Shown here one piece after another: positions 24,545-34,957 of a stretch of 64,000 nt of DNA. Within the stretch, counting starts at the first letter, position 1; each line of letters opens with the position of its first letter. The stretch is taken from NCBI GenBank assembly GCA_022376925.1, contig JAIOJX010000002.1, positions 131,574,831 through 131,638,830 on the forward strand. Reading direction: 5' to 3'. The notes under the pieces were generated by a model. That model had not been told where the DNA came from, did no database searches, and was given only the letters and a program-made list of their open reading frames with translations. The stretch comes from Tragulus kanchil (taxonomy: Eukaryota; Chordata; Mammalia; Artiodactyla; Tragulidae). Made by a program: the position numbers and the translations under genes.

Positions 24545-24785
24545 GCATCTATAATGTGATTGAATCCATGGGAGAAATTTAGATTTCCCAGGACAGTCAC
24601 TTTCAACTGAGGATGGCTGTGTCCCCTCAGAGAACATCTGACAATATATGGATGTATTTTTGTTGTCACAACCAAGAGAGGGAGATGTGAGAAGGATGCT
24701 ACTAGTGGGTAGAAGGCAGTGGCCAGTGAAGCTGCTAAACATCCAAAAAAGGCACAGAACAATGAATTAATTAATCCAAAATGTC
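24545..24785 (-). mobile_element. Ancient hAT-type DNA transposon fragment (MER20-like)
   Basis: ccaggacagtcactttcaac, agaacatctgacaatatatg, ttttgttgtcacaaccaaga and gctgctaaacatccaaaaaa follow in order the well-known mammalian hAT-Charlie MITE carrying 'gacatttggcaatgtctgg...ttgtcacaact...gctgctaaacatc'. Strand is assigned by convention only. Repeated at 25676-25915. Confidence 0.6.
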
Positions 24786-25106
24786 TGTAGTCCTTCTGGT
24801 AAGAAGCCTAGGCCTAGGGAGAGTTTGTAAATATATCATCTTAGATTTTCTCTTGTGAATTTGGCAACATCTTCTTAATGCTTCTCCTTGTATTCCAAAG
24901 GAGAACTCATTAACTGCATTCCCCAAAATTCCATTCTCTGTTTTCTAGTTAGGAGTTACCAGTTGAAAGAAATCTGCAAACAGATTCATAGGCAAATTTT
25001 AGATTCCCTTAGATGAGTTCTTAGAAACCATATCCTTCTCATTTCAAGATGAAATGCAGTTAACCTTTGGAAAACATGGGTTTGATCTCTGGGGTTCATG
25101 TCTTTC

Positions 25107-25312
25107 TATTCTGTTTAAAATTTATTTATTTGTAACTGGAGGATGACTGTTTTACAATACTGTGTCAGTTTCTGCCATACATCAACCTCTTGTATGTGGA
25201 TATTTTTCAGTAGTAAATACTGTGACATTATAGCACAGTAGATTGCTTGAATCAGTGGGTGTAAAGGAGCCACAGATATGGAAAGCCAACTATAAATTAT
25301 ATGCAGATTAAA
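25107..25312 (-). mobile_element. L1 3' end fragment, antisense
   Basis: aatttatttatttgtaactg followed by ttttacaatactgtgtcagt and ctgccatacatcaacctctt resembles the bovine-type L1 3'UTR complement (tttataattgg..ttacaatattg..ttgccatacatcaac). The rest of the segment is unassigned. Repeated at 26238-26441. Confidence 0.45.
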
Positions 25313-26489
25313 TTTGACTGTCAAGCATTCCAGAGCAAGCATAGCAGGCCTTCACTAACTAGTTGAATAAGTTATGGTCACCCAAGGCTGAAAGTAATTC
25401 ATCACACTTGGTGACTTATTGCATACAATAGTTGATAGCAATGGAGAAGTATAAGTTTATACTCTTATCTCTGGTTTGTGCATAGGTGAATTCAGGGCCA
25501 TTCTCTGATTTAGGAACTACAGTTAAGGAGTGTCAATTCAGGGGAAAATAATGAGCAGCATTTTAGACATATTGAATTTGAGATATTTATTTAAATTGTT
25601 ATTCCTAATAGGTATTCAAGGATGCAGAACTATAGCTTTCAGGAGAGATAATAACTGAAACAGATCATATTATCAGCATCTATAATGTGATTGAATCCAT
25701 GGGAGAAATTTAGATTTCCCAGGACAGTCACTTTCAACTGAGGATGGCTGTGTCCCTCAGAGAACATCTGACAATATATGGATGTATTTTTGTTGTCACA
25801 ACCAAGAGAGGGAGATGTGAGAAGGATGCTACTAGTGGGTAGAAGGCAGTGGCCAGTGAAGCTGCTAAACATCCAAAAAAGGCACAGAACAATGAATTAA
25901 TTAATCCAAAATGTCTGTAGTCCTTCTGGTAAGAAGCCTAGGCCTAGGGAGAGTTTGTAAATATATCATCTTAGATTTTCTCTTGTGAATTTGGCAACAT
26001 CTTCTTAATGCTTCTCCTTGTATTCCAAAGGAGAACTCATTAACTGCATTCCCCAAAATTCCATTCTCTGTTTTCTAGTTAGGAGTTACCAGTTGAAAGA
26101 AATCTGCAAACAGATTCATAGGCAAATTTTAGATTCCCTTAGATGAGTTCTTAGAAACCATATCCTTCTCATTTCAAGATGAAATGCAGTTAACCTTTGG
26201 AAAACATGGGTTTGATCTCTGGGGTTCATGTCTTTCTATTCTGTTTAAAATTTATTTATTTGTAACTGGAGGATGACTGTTTTACAATACTGTGTCAGTT
26301 TCTGCCATACATCAACCTCTTGTATGTGGATATTTTTCAGTAGTAAATACTGTGACATTATAGCACAGTAGATTGCTTGAATCAGTGGGTGTAAAGGAGC
26401 CACAGATATGGAAAGCCAACTATAAATTATATGCAGATTAACCCCCACATTGTTAAAGGCCAACTGTAGGAGGAGTTTTCAAAGACCTT

Positions 26490-26675
26490 CTGAAAGGTTG
26501 TCAAACATGTTTTATGAAGGACCAAATAAATATTTTAGGAACCATGGGCCACATAAACAGTCTGTCACATATTCTTTTTTGTTTTTTTAACCAAGTCTTT
26601 AAAAGTATAAAAAACTGTTTTTAGTTTTTTGACCTTGCAAAAACAGATAATGGGCCATGTTTGAATATGCAAACT
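26490..26675. mobile_element. Ancient hAT-Charlie-type MITE fragment
   Basis: ggttgtcaaacatgttttat, ggaccaaataaatattttag, accatgggccacataaacag and later atgggccatgtttga follow the consensus pattern 'ggtcggcaaac..taaagggccagatagtaaatattttaggc..gggccatatggtct'. A second, truncated copy starts at 27622 inside the duplication. Confidence 0.55.
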
Positions 26676-27062
26676 GCTGCTTAGTAACTTAAGAATTTCT
26701 GGGCGTGCTTTGGTCAATCACTAAACTTCTAGCTGAAATCATAGCATCAATTTTTCTGAGCTTTCCTAGCTCCTGCTTTTGTTGAGTGAGCCCATAATTA
26801 TAATATGATTTTCTTTATACATAAAATATAAAGACGTCTCCATTTTCTTTACCATGTATAAATAGATATATGTGCCATGAAGATTTTATATTTATTTTGA
26901 CCAGTATACAAGCACTATGCACCTGCAAATATTGTTCCTTGTTCACAGCATTATCTTCTTTATACAATGTGAGTCTGATGATAAGATGTCTCTTCTAAGG
27001 ATATAACAACTGTCTTTCATTTGTAACAATGGAAATATCATTATTTTTTCTTTATTCCACAG
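26676..27062. other. Intron upstream of the Walker A exon
   Basis: Unique-looking A/T-rich intron with no repeat family that I recognise, ending in the polypyrimidine tract tttttctttattccacag of the exon at 27063. Repeated at 27768-28154. Confidence 0.6.
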
Positions 27063-27180
27063 GAATTAGGTGGCAAAGTGGTAATAAACAATATGTCTTT
27101 GAACTTATATAAGGGGCAGATCACTATTCTTCTAGGACAAAATGGAGCAGGAAAAACAACAGCCTTATCTGTTCTCACAG
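27063..27180 (+). CDS. ABCA-type transporter exon, Walker A of NBD1 (exon B, copy 1)
   Basis: The exon encodes 39 codons plus one base, starting [19 protein letters not shown] and continuing through [14 protein letters not shown] to [16 protein letters not shown] (exon residues 25-33) is a Walker A loop, where Lys and Thr bind ATP phosphates and Mg2+; [12 protein letters not shown] is the preceding beta strand typical of ABCA proteins. The acceptor is tttattccacag and the donor gtatgt. It starts in phase 0, continuing exon A, and ends in phase 1, which fits the exon at 38804. Between HLYK of exon A and NLYKGQ the loop looks about four residues shorter than in ABCA3 and carries Leu where an aromatic A-loop residue might be expected; exon A could instead end elsewhere. 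An identical copy follows at 28155. Confidence 0.9.
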
Positions 27181-27411
27181 GTATGTATTTGGCTATGTTC
27201 TGGAGCAGAAGTCAGGTTCCTTCTAGACTATAAACCAATCAACAACTTGTGGTATTAATTATGTTGTCGCTGCAGTGATGTAATTATTATTACAGTTTCA
27301 ATTATTTAAAACTAAGATGCTCACATGACATTCATTTAATCAATTAAAAAATATGTCAGGTCTTTTTACAGGAATAGGTAACATGGTGATTTCAAAGTTA
27401 TTATATTCAGG

Positions 27412-27608
27412 TATTTTTTTCTTAAAATACTGAGTTTATTTCACGTGTATATTCTTGTCTCCCTCCCCCCCCAACTTCCCCTTGCCTGACCACCACTACT
27501 ATGTCCTATCATAGCATTCCATACATACTTAAAACCAAGCAAAGGGGGAAGTTCCATCCTTAAAAACTAAACAGGGATTTTGGACAACACATCCTTGGCA
27601 ATGGAACC
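27412..27608 (-). pseudogene. NPM1: NPM1 pseudogene 3'UTR, duplicate fragment
   Basis: Nearly identical to the polyadenylation end of the pseudogene at 28503-29160, lying 1092 bases upstream of it. It stops at the repeat junction near 27610. Two base differences appear in its last 60 bases (gggggaag for gggtgaag, gggatttt for ggcatttt), close to the junction. Confidence 0.75.
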
Positions 27609-28154
27609 TGTTTGAAAGGGAAAATAAATATTTTAGGAACCATGGGCCACATAAACAGTCTGTCACATATTCTTTTTGTTTTTTAACCAAGTCTTTAAAA
27701 GTATAAAAACTGTTTTAGTTTTTGACCTTGCAAAACAGATAATGGGCCATGTTTGAATATGCAAACTGCTGCTTAGTAACTTAAGAATTTCTGGGCGTGC
27801 TTTGGTCAATCACTAAACTTCTAGCTGAAATCATAGCATCAATTTTTCTGAGCTTTCCTAGCTCCTGCTTTTGTTGAGTGAGCCCATAATTATAATATGA
27901 TTTTCTTTATACATAAAATATAAAGACGTCTCCATTTTCTTTACCATGTATAAATAGATATATGTGCCATGAAGATTTTATATTTATTTTGACCAGTATA
28001 CAAGCACTATGCACCTGCAAATATTGTTCCTTGTTCACAGCATTATCTTCTTTATACAATGTGAGTCTGATGATAAGATGTCTCTTCTAAGGATATAACA
28101 ACTGTCTTTCATTTGTAACAATGGAAATATCATTATTTTTTCTTTATTCCACAG

Positions 28155-28272
28155 GAATTAGGTGGCAAAGTGGTAATAAACAATATGTCTTTGAACTTAT
28201 ATAAGGGGCAGATCACTATTCTTCTAGGACAAAATGGAGCAGGAAAAACAACAGCCTTATCTGTTCTCACAG
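28155..28272 (+). CDS. Duplicate of ABCA Walker A exon (exon B, copy 2)
   Basis: Base-for-base repeat of 27063-27180 with the same acceptor and donor and the same flanking intron, 1092 bases downstream. Because the exon is 118 bases (not a multiple of three), a transcript containing both copies would shift frame and would carry two Walker A loops. A functional gene can use only one, so this is either an assembly duplicate (preferred, since about 25 like it tile the window) or a non-used exon copy. Either copy could be the real one. Confidence 0.8.
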
Positions 28273-28502
28273 GTATGTATTTGGCTATGTTCTGGAGCAG
28301 AAGTCAGGTTCCTTCTAGACTATAAACCAATCAACAACTTGTGGTATTAATTATGTTGTCGCTGCAGTGATGTAATTATTATTACAGTTTCAATTATTTA
28401 AAACTAAGATGCTCACATGACATTCATTTAATCAATTAAAAAATATGTCAGGTCTTTTTACAGGAATAGGTAACATGGTGATTTCAAAGTTATTATATTC
28501 AG

Positions 28503-29160
28503 GTATTTTTTTCTTAAAATACTGAGTTTATTTCACGTGTATATTCTTGTCTCCCTCCCCCCCCAACTTCCCCTTGCCTGACCACCACTACTATGTCCTA
28601 TCATAGCATTCCATACATACTTAAAACCAAGCAAAGGGTGAAGTTCCATCCTTAAAAACTAAACAGGCATTTTGGACAACACATCCTTGGCAATGGAACC
28701 TGGACAACATTTATCAGACACAGGAGGGAAAATTCTCACTCTGCATTATGAAAAGGATAGCCAGATATCAATTGTTACAGAAATGAAATAAGACGGAAAA
28801 TTTTTAACAAACTATTTTCTTGAAGAGACTTCCTTCACTGCCAGAGATCTTGAATAGCCTCCTGGTCAGTCATCCGGAAACAATTCTTCACATAACTGAT
28901 TAGCTCGGCTTCCAGTTCGGGAAGGGAAACACCTTTTTCTATACTTACTTGCATTTTTGCTTTAATGTCTTCTAGAGAGCAGGTCCTTTTGGTATTTTAG
29001 GAGCTTTTTTCCTGTTTTATAAAGTATTCTTGACCTTTTGATCTTGGTGTTAATGGTTTTGAGTCTTTTCCATTCTGGTTCAATTTTTGTGCATTTCTGG
29101 CTAGAGTATCTCATATAGATTTCTTTACTGGAGCTTTTTCTTCAGCTTCCTCATCTGGTA
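28503..29160 (-). pseudogene. NPM1: 5'-truncated processed pseudogene of nucleophosmin
   Basis: Read on the minus strand from 29160, the sequence encodes the C-terminal part of nucleophosmin, a nucleolar histone and ribosome-assembly chaperone. It runs through [36 protein letters not shown] and [19 protein letters not shown], followed by the NPM1 3'UTR with its AATAAA (complement near 28530) and a short A run. About the last 95 codons are present; the rest was lost, as is usual for incomplete reverse transcription. It is dead: an in-frame TGA replaces an Arg codon after KKSI, there are further stops, and the penultimate Trp codon of the C-terminal helix is a stop. No clear target-site duplication was found. 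It lies antisense within the ABCA intron. Its 3'UTR end is duplicated at 27412-27608. Confidence 0.88.
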
Positions 29161-30114
29161 GAGATGCAGACAAAAATGTGAAACATACAACACGCCATAA
29201 ATGAAAAGGGAAATGTAGGATATTACTCACCAAAAACAATGACACCTAACCTATTTGGGGTATGATGCATAGGGAAGTGACATCCAATATGAAACAAATA
29301 GGAGGCATAAAGAACTATGGTAGAAAAGAAAGAAGAATATAATATAAGCAAAAATCAGGAAACTTAAATGCAGGGAACAGACGTATGACTAGGCCATGGA
29401 AGAAATGGAAATAATGACAAAAGATGAAGCTGGATGAATAATCAAAAGGCCAAATCCTAAAAGGATTAGGAGAAACCATGCTATAAACTTTAGAATTTAT
29501 TCTGAAAGCAATGAAAAGTCATAAAAGAATATTTTATGAAGGTTTATACTTTATAAATATTGGAGTCACTAAAAAGAAATAATGGACAAAGACTACTAGG
29601 TACCATTAGAACAATGAACTCCATGTTGAGTGTAAGGCCTAGAGTCTAGAGCAGGGCTGAGCCTAGTACTTGAAAGAAGAACAACCTCTCCTTTGTTACA
29701 AAAGTGATGCCAAAACTAACTGAAGGGGCAGACAGTACTCATATTCGCTGCTGTTTTATACAGTTGGACTGACTCCCTCTAAGTATCACTTAAAACTCTT
29801 CTTGAATGAATGACTGCCTAGCAGATGCAAGGTCATGATTCAACCGATCATTACCTTCATGACAATATTAATATATACATAATATGTACAGTTAATATGC
29901 TTCGCAAAAGTTATCCTGGAATACATGCAATGCCTTATTTTTCTTCCTTTTTTGTGTTGAGAACATATATTTTTACAAAATATTATTTTAGTTTCAACCA
30001 TACAATGTAGTATTTCAGTATTTTTATATATCATGAAATGGTCATCATGACCATTGGTAACCATCTGTCACCATACAAAGCTATTGCAGAATTACTGATC
30101 ATATTCCCTTATGC
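29161..30114. other. Intron, no gene or recognised repeat
   Basis: Non-coding; A-rich with scattered stops in all frames. Positions 29744-30114 recur at 30865-31235. Confidence 0.55.
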
Positions 30115-30122
30115 TTTTACAT

Positions 30123-30315
30123 CAGAGGTCCTCAACTTCCAGGACCTTTTTCCCAATGATCTGAAGTGGAGCTGATGCAATAATAATATAAATAAAGTGC
30201 ACAATAAATGTAATGTGCTTGAATCATCCCAAAACCATATCTACCACCCCAATCCATGGGGAAAAAAATGTCTGCATAAAACAGTCCCTGCTGCCAAAAA
30301 GGTTAGGGATCGCTG
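30123..30315. mobile_element. hAT-type MITE with terminal inverted repeats and 8-bp target duplication
   Basis: The left end cagaggtcctcaacttccag and the right end, whose complement is cagcgatccctaacc, form an imperfect inverted repeat. The interior has tgatctgaagtggagctgat and ccaatccatggggaaa, as in the old mammalian MITE ending in 'ccaaaaaggttggggaccgctg'. The 8 bases outside each end are ttttacat (30115-30122) and ctttacat (30316-30323), an 8-bp duplication with one mismatch, as hAT transposases make. Duplicate at 31244-31436. Confidence 0.75.
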
Positions 30316-30603
30316 CTTTACATTACATCCCCGTGACTTACTTATTTTATAACTAGAAGTCTGAACCTCTTAATCTCCTTCACCTATTTTGCCCATTCCC
30401 AAAACCTCTGGAAATCACCAATTTTTTCTCTGTATCTAAAGTGTGTTTTTATTTTGTTGCTTGTTTATTTTTTAAAATTCCATTTATAAGTGAAGTCATA
30501 TGGTACTTGTCTTTATCTGTATGATTTATTTCACTTAGCTTCACATCCTCTAATGTATCATATTGTTACAAATGGCAAGATGGGTGTAAATATAGATTTA
30601 TGT

Positions 30604-30836
30604 GGGCTTTTCTGCTAGCTCAGTTGGTACAGAATCTGCTTGCAAAGCAGGAAACCCTGGTTTGATTCCTGGGTCAGAAAGTTCCCTTGGAGAAGGGACA
30701 GAATACCCACTCTAGTATTCTTGGGCTTCCCTGGTGGCTCAAATGGTAAAGAATCTGTCTACAATGTGGGAGACTTGGGTTCAATCCCTGGGTTGAGAAG
30801 ATTCCCTGGAGAAGAGCATGGCAACCCATTCCAGTT
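30604..30836 (+). mobile_element. Bov-tA SINE (dimeric head), truncated by a repeat junction
   Basis: Two tRNA-like units: the first from gggcttttctgctagctcag, the second from gggcttccctggtggctcaa with ggttcaatccctgggtt as B box. It breaks off at acccattccagt, where copy 1 of the 1.12-kb repeat ends; the complete element is at 31724-32060. Confidence 0.9.
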
Positions 30837-31243
30837 TTAAAAAGTACATGACTCTGGGGTATCTTTCGCTGCTGTTTTATACAGTTGGACTGACTCCCTC
30901 TAAGTATCACTTAAAACTCTTCTTGAATGAATGACTGCCTAGCAGATGCAAGGTCATGATTCAACCGATCATTACCTTCATGACAATATTAATATATACA
31001 TAATATGTACAGTTAATATGCTTCGCAAAAGTTATCCTGGAATACATGCAATGCCTTATTTTTCTTCCTTTTTTGTGTTGAGAACATATATTTTTACAAA
31101 ATATTATTTTAGTTTCAACCATACAATGTAGTATTTCAGTATTTTTATATATCATGAAATGGTCATCATGACCATTGGTAACCATCTGTCACCATACAAA
31201 GCTATTGCAGAATTACTGATCATATTCCCTTATGCTTTTACAT

Positions 31244-31436
31244 CAGAGGTCCTCAACTTCCAGGACCTTTTTCCCAATGATCTGAAGTGGAGCTGATGCA
31301 ATAATAATATAAATAAAGTGCACAATAAATGTAATGTGCTTGAATCATCCCAAAACCATATCTACCACCCCAATCCATGGGGAAAAAAATGTCTGCATAA
31401 AACAGTCCCTGCTGCCAAAAAGGTTAGGGATCGCTG
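31244..31436. mobile_element. hAT-type MITE, duplicate of 30123-30315
   Basis: Identical element with identical flanks 1121 bases downstream; part of a tandem duplicate, not a second insertion. Confidence 0.75.
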
Positions 31437-31723
31437 CTTTACATTACATCCCCGTGACTTACTTATTTTATAACTAGAAGTCTGAACCTCTTAATCTCCT
31501 TCACCTATTTTGCCCATTCCCAAAACCTCTGGAAATCACCAATTTTTTCTCTGTATCTAAAGTGTGTTTTTATTTTGTTGCTTGTTTATTTTTAAGATTC
31601 CATTTATAAGTGAAGTCATATGGTACTTGTCTTTATCTGTATGATTTATTTCACTTAGCTTCACATCCTCTAATGTATCATATTGTTACAAATGGCAAGA
31701 TGGGTGTAAATATAGATTTATGT

Positions 31724-32060
31724 GGGCTTTTCTGCTAGCTCAGTTGGTACAGAATCTGCTTGCAAAGCAGGAAACCCTGGTTTGATTCCTGGGTCAGAAA
31801 GTTCCCTTGGAGAAGGGACAGAATACCCACTCTAGTATTCTTGGGCTTCCCTGGTGGCTCAAATGGTAAAGAATCTGTCTACAATGTGGGAGACTTGGGT
31901 TCAATCCCTGGGTTGAGAAGATTCCCTGGAGAAGAGCATGGCAACCCATTCCAGTATTCTTGCCTGGAAAATCCCCATGTACAGAGGAGCCTGGTGGGCT
32001 GCAGCCCATGGGATCACAACAGTCAGACATGACTGAGTGACTAAGCATAGCACAACACAT
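31724..32060 (+). mobile_element. Bov-tA SINE, complete dimeric form
   Basis: Two tRNA-like heads in tandem, then attcttgcctggaaaatccc, gaggagcctggtgggctgca, and the BovB-derived tail tcagacatgactgagtgact. Ruminant-specific; mobilised in trans by BovB. Third copy at 32807-33143. Confidence 0.93.
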
Positions 32061-32249
32061 GCATATATGTATCATGTCTTCCTTATACATTCATCTATCA
32101 ATGGGTCCTAGGTTGTTTCCTTATCTTAAACATTGTAAACCAGACTCCATACTTTCACAACCAAGATCATGAATTCAATCCCTGATTGGGAAATTAAGCT
32201 CCTACAAGCTGCAAGGTGTGGCCAAAAAATATATATATACTACAATGAA

Positions 32250-32560
32250 TATGAGGAAGCATATATTCGCTGGATTTAGTGTTTCCTTTTCCTTTGGATA
32301 AATACACAGAAGTAAAATCATTGGATCATATAGTAGTTCTATTTTAAATTTGTTGAGGAGCCACCATAATGTTTCATAATGGTTGTACCAATTATATTCC
32401 CACCAAGTGGTTTCCCTTTTTCTACATCCTCACCAAAACTTATTTCTTCTCTTTTATTTCTTCTTTTTGTAATAACCATTCTGATAGGTGTGAGGTTCCA
32501 TACTTTACATGTTACTTAAGACCACTAGTCATATACACTTTCCCATCTGTATTACAAATG
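32250..32560 (-). mobile_element. L1 ORF2 C-terminal fragment, antisense
   Basis: ccttttcctttggataaata, catatagtagttctatttta, ggagccaccataatgtttca and tcccaccaagtggtttccct are the complement of the L1 ORF2 3' region. Repeated at 33333-33643. Confidence 0.7.
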
Positions 32561-32806
32561 CCTAATTTAAGCATACACAATTCTATTCTTTTGTATGAAT
32601 AGGATTGCAGTAGGTGAGAGTTGAGAGCAAATTCCTTGACATTAGTCTTGGCTATAGGATTTGACACCAAAAGCAAAGGCAACAAAAATAATGGACTATA
32701 TTAAACTAGAAGTCTTTATCTGTATGATTTATTTCACTTAGCTTCACATCCTCTAATGTATCATATTGTTACAAATGGCAAGATGGGTGTAAATATAGAT
32801 TTATGT

Positions 32807-33143
32807 GGGCTTTTCTGCTAGCTCAGTTGGTACAGAATCTGCTTGCAAAGCAGGAAACCCTGGTTTGATTCCTGGGTCAGAAAGTTCCCTTGGAGAAGGG
32901 ACAGAATACCCACTCTAGTATTCTTGGGCTTCCCTGGTGGCTCAAATGGTAAAGAATCTGTCTACAATGTGGGAGACTTGGGTTCAATCCCTGGGTTGAG
33001 AAGATTCCCTGGAGAAGAGCATGGCAACCCATTCCAGTATTCTTGCCTGGAAAATCCCCATGTACAGAGGAGCCTGGTGGGCTGCAGCCCATGGGATCAC
33101 AACAGTCAGACATGACTGAGTGACTAAGCATAGCACAACACAT
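32807..33143 (+). mobile_element. Bov-tA SINE, duplicate of 31724-32060
   Basis: Identical element with identical flanks 1083 bases downstream. It is the third appearance of this one insertion, because two overlap duplications (29744-31956 and 31629-33810) both include it. Confidence 0.9.
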
Positions 33144-33694
33144 GCATATATGTATCATGTCTTCCTTATACATTCATCTATCAATGGGTCCTAGGTTGTT
33201 TCCTTATCTTAAACATTGTAAACCAGACTCCATACTTTCACAACCAAGATCATGAATTCAATCCCTGATTGGGAAATTAAGCTCCTACAAGCTGCAAGGT
33301 GTGGCCAAAAAATATATATATACTACAATGAATATGAGGAAGCATATATTCGCTGGATTTAGTGTTTCCTTTTCCTTTGGATAAATACACAGAAGTAAAA
33401 TCATTGGATCATATAGTAGTTCTATTTTAAATTTGTTGAGGAGCCACCATAATGTTTCATAATGGTTGTACCAATTATATTCCCACCAAGTGGTTTCCCT
33501 TTTTCTACATCCTCACCAAAACTTATTTCTTCTCTTTTATTTCTTCTTTTTGTAATAACCATTCTGATAGGTGTGAGGTTCCATACTTTACATGTTACTT
33601 AAGACCACTAGTCATATACACTTTCCCATCTGTATTACAAATGCCTAATTTAAGCATACACAATTCTATTCTTTTGTATGAATAGGATTGCAGT

Positions 33695-34640
33695 AGGTGA
33701 GAGTTGAGAGCAAATTCCTTGACATTAGTCTTGGCTATAATTTTTTTGGATTTGACACCAAAAGCAAAGGCAACAAAAGTATAAGTAAGCAGGTGGGACT
33801 ATATTAAACTAGAAAGTTTTACATAGTAAAGTGAAAAGGAACCTACCAGAAGATACTTGCAAATTATATTTCTAAAAATGTTAATATCCAAAATATACGA
33901 AGAATTCCTATAACTCCTTAGCAAAAAGAAAGGCACCAATTTAAAATAGAGAATCTGAATAGATATTTTTACAAAAAACATACAGATGGACAACAGAAAA
34001 ATGAAAATATGCTCAACATCACTTATCAGGGAAATGCAAACCGAAACCACAATGACTTTTCACTTTATATCTGTTAGAATGGCTATTATTAAAAATACAG
34101 GGCTTTCCTGGTGATCCAGTGGTTAAAGAGTCCGCCTTGCAGTGCAAGGGGCACCAGTTCGATCCCTGGCTGGGGAAGATCCCACGTGTCCCGTAGTGGC
34201 TGGACCAGTGTGTCCAGTCGCAAGCCAGCATTCTAGAGCACATGTGCCCAGAGCCAGTACTCTGCAAGGAGAGAGGTCACTGCATTGGGACATCCACACA
34301 TGCCAAAGAATAAAAGATGGATGAAGACAAATATAAACTAAAAAAGAGGCATGATGGAGGAAAAAAATACAAAAAATAGCTATTGACAGAGATATGGAGA
34401 AAAAGGAACCACTAATGGTGAAAATATAAGCTGCTTACAGCCACTATAGAAAATAGTATGGAGGATCCTCAAAAAATAAAAGTAGAACAACCATATCATG
34501 CAGTCATCCCATTTTTCATGAAAACTCTAACTCAGAAAGATGCACACACATACCCTATCAGTATTTGTTTTAACATTATTTACAATAGCCAAGACGTAGA
34601 TTAGAAACTTGCATGTTCTTTGATGAATGATTAGATAAGA
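33695..34640 (+). mobile_element. L1 ORF2 3' region, split by a SINE
   Basis: gacaccaaaagcaaaggcaa, then agatggacaacagaaaaatg, atgctcaacatcacttatca and, beyond the SINE at 34100-34325, gccactatagaaaatagtat and caatagccaagacgtagatt follow L1 ORF2 order. Coding capacity is lost. The part from 33887 is repeated at 35048. Confidence 0.75.
34100..34335 (+). mobile_element. CHR-type SINE inserted in L1
   Basis: From gggctttcctggtgatccag with cagttcgatccctggctggg (B box) through gaagatcccacgtgtcccgt, cagagccagtactctgcaag and agaataaaagatggatgaag. It interrupts the L1 between aaaaatac and the agctattgacagag segment. Duplicate at 35261-35497. Confidence 0.85.
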
Positions 34641-34745
34641 AAAATGTGGAGTTGATCTTCCTACCAACTTGGATAATTCACTTTGAAACTGGCATATGAA
34701 TGCAAAATTTCTGTCTTCTTTAAGCTTCTTTCATGTCTCATGTTT

Positions 34746-34957
34746 CAGTTCACTCAGTCATGTCTGACTCTTTGCGACCCCATGGACTATAGTCCACCAG
34801 GCTCCTCTGCCCATGGAACTTTTCAGGCAGGAATACTGGAGTGGGGTACCACTTCCTACTCCAGGAGATCTTCCTGAGCCAGGGACCAAACCCATGTCTT
34901 TTGTGTCTCCTGCATTGACAGGCAGATTCTTTAACACTAGCACCACCTGGGAAGCTT
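34746..34957 (-). mobile_element. Bov-tA SINE, antisense
   Basis: Complement of Bov-tA: cagttcactcagtcatgtct, accccatggactatagtcca, gcaggaatactggagtgggg, caggcagattctttaacact and accacctgggaagc. A second antisense Bov-tA starts at 34970 but is cut at 35046 by a repeat junction. Both are repeated complete at 35904-36116 and 36127-36345. Confidence 0.9.

Larger units (their letters stand above)
24209..26441. repeat. Tandem duplicate D9 (period 1131)
   Basis: 24209-25339 and 25340-26441; one C is lost (gtccctc for gtcccctc). The last 27 bases of copy 1 do not match. Confidence 0.96.
26524..28701. repeat. Tandem duplicate D10 (period 1098 to 1092), contains Walker A exon
   Basis: 26524-27621 and 27622-28701. 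Within the first 130 bases of copy 2, six homopolymers are each one base shorter than in copy 1 (T6 to T5, T7 to T6, A6 to A5, T5 to T4, T6 to T5, A5 to A4). After that the copies agree until near the end of copy 1. Confidence 0.97.
29744..31956. repeat. Tandem duplicate D11 (period 1121)
   Basis: 29744-30836 and 30865-31956, separated by 28 unmatched bases. Small change late in copy 1 (ttttttaaaattcc against tttttaagattcc). Confidence 0.96.
31629..33810. repeat. Tandem duplicate D12 (period 1083)
   Basis: 31629-32711 and 32712-33810. In the last 70 bases of copy 1 two short blocks are missing (atttttttgg and the agtaagcaggtggg area). Confidence 0.96.

Noticed and set aside
30640..32032. Frames of 66-98 codons with Cys/Pro-rich ends, seen three times
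   Set aside because: These are translations of the Bov-tA SINE, on both strands.
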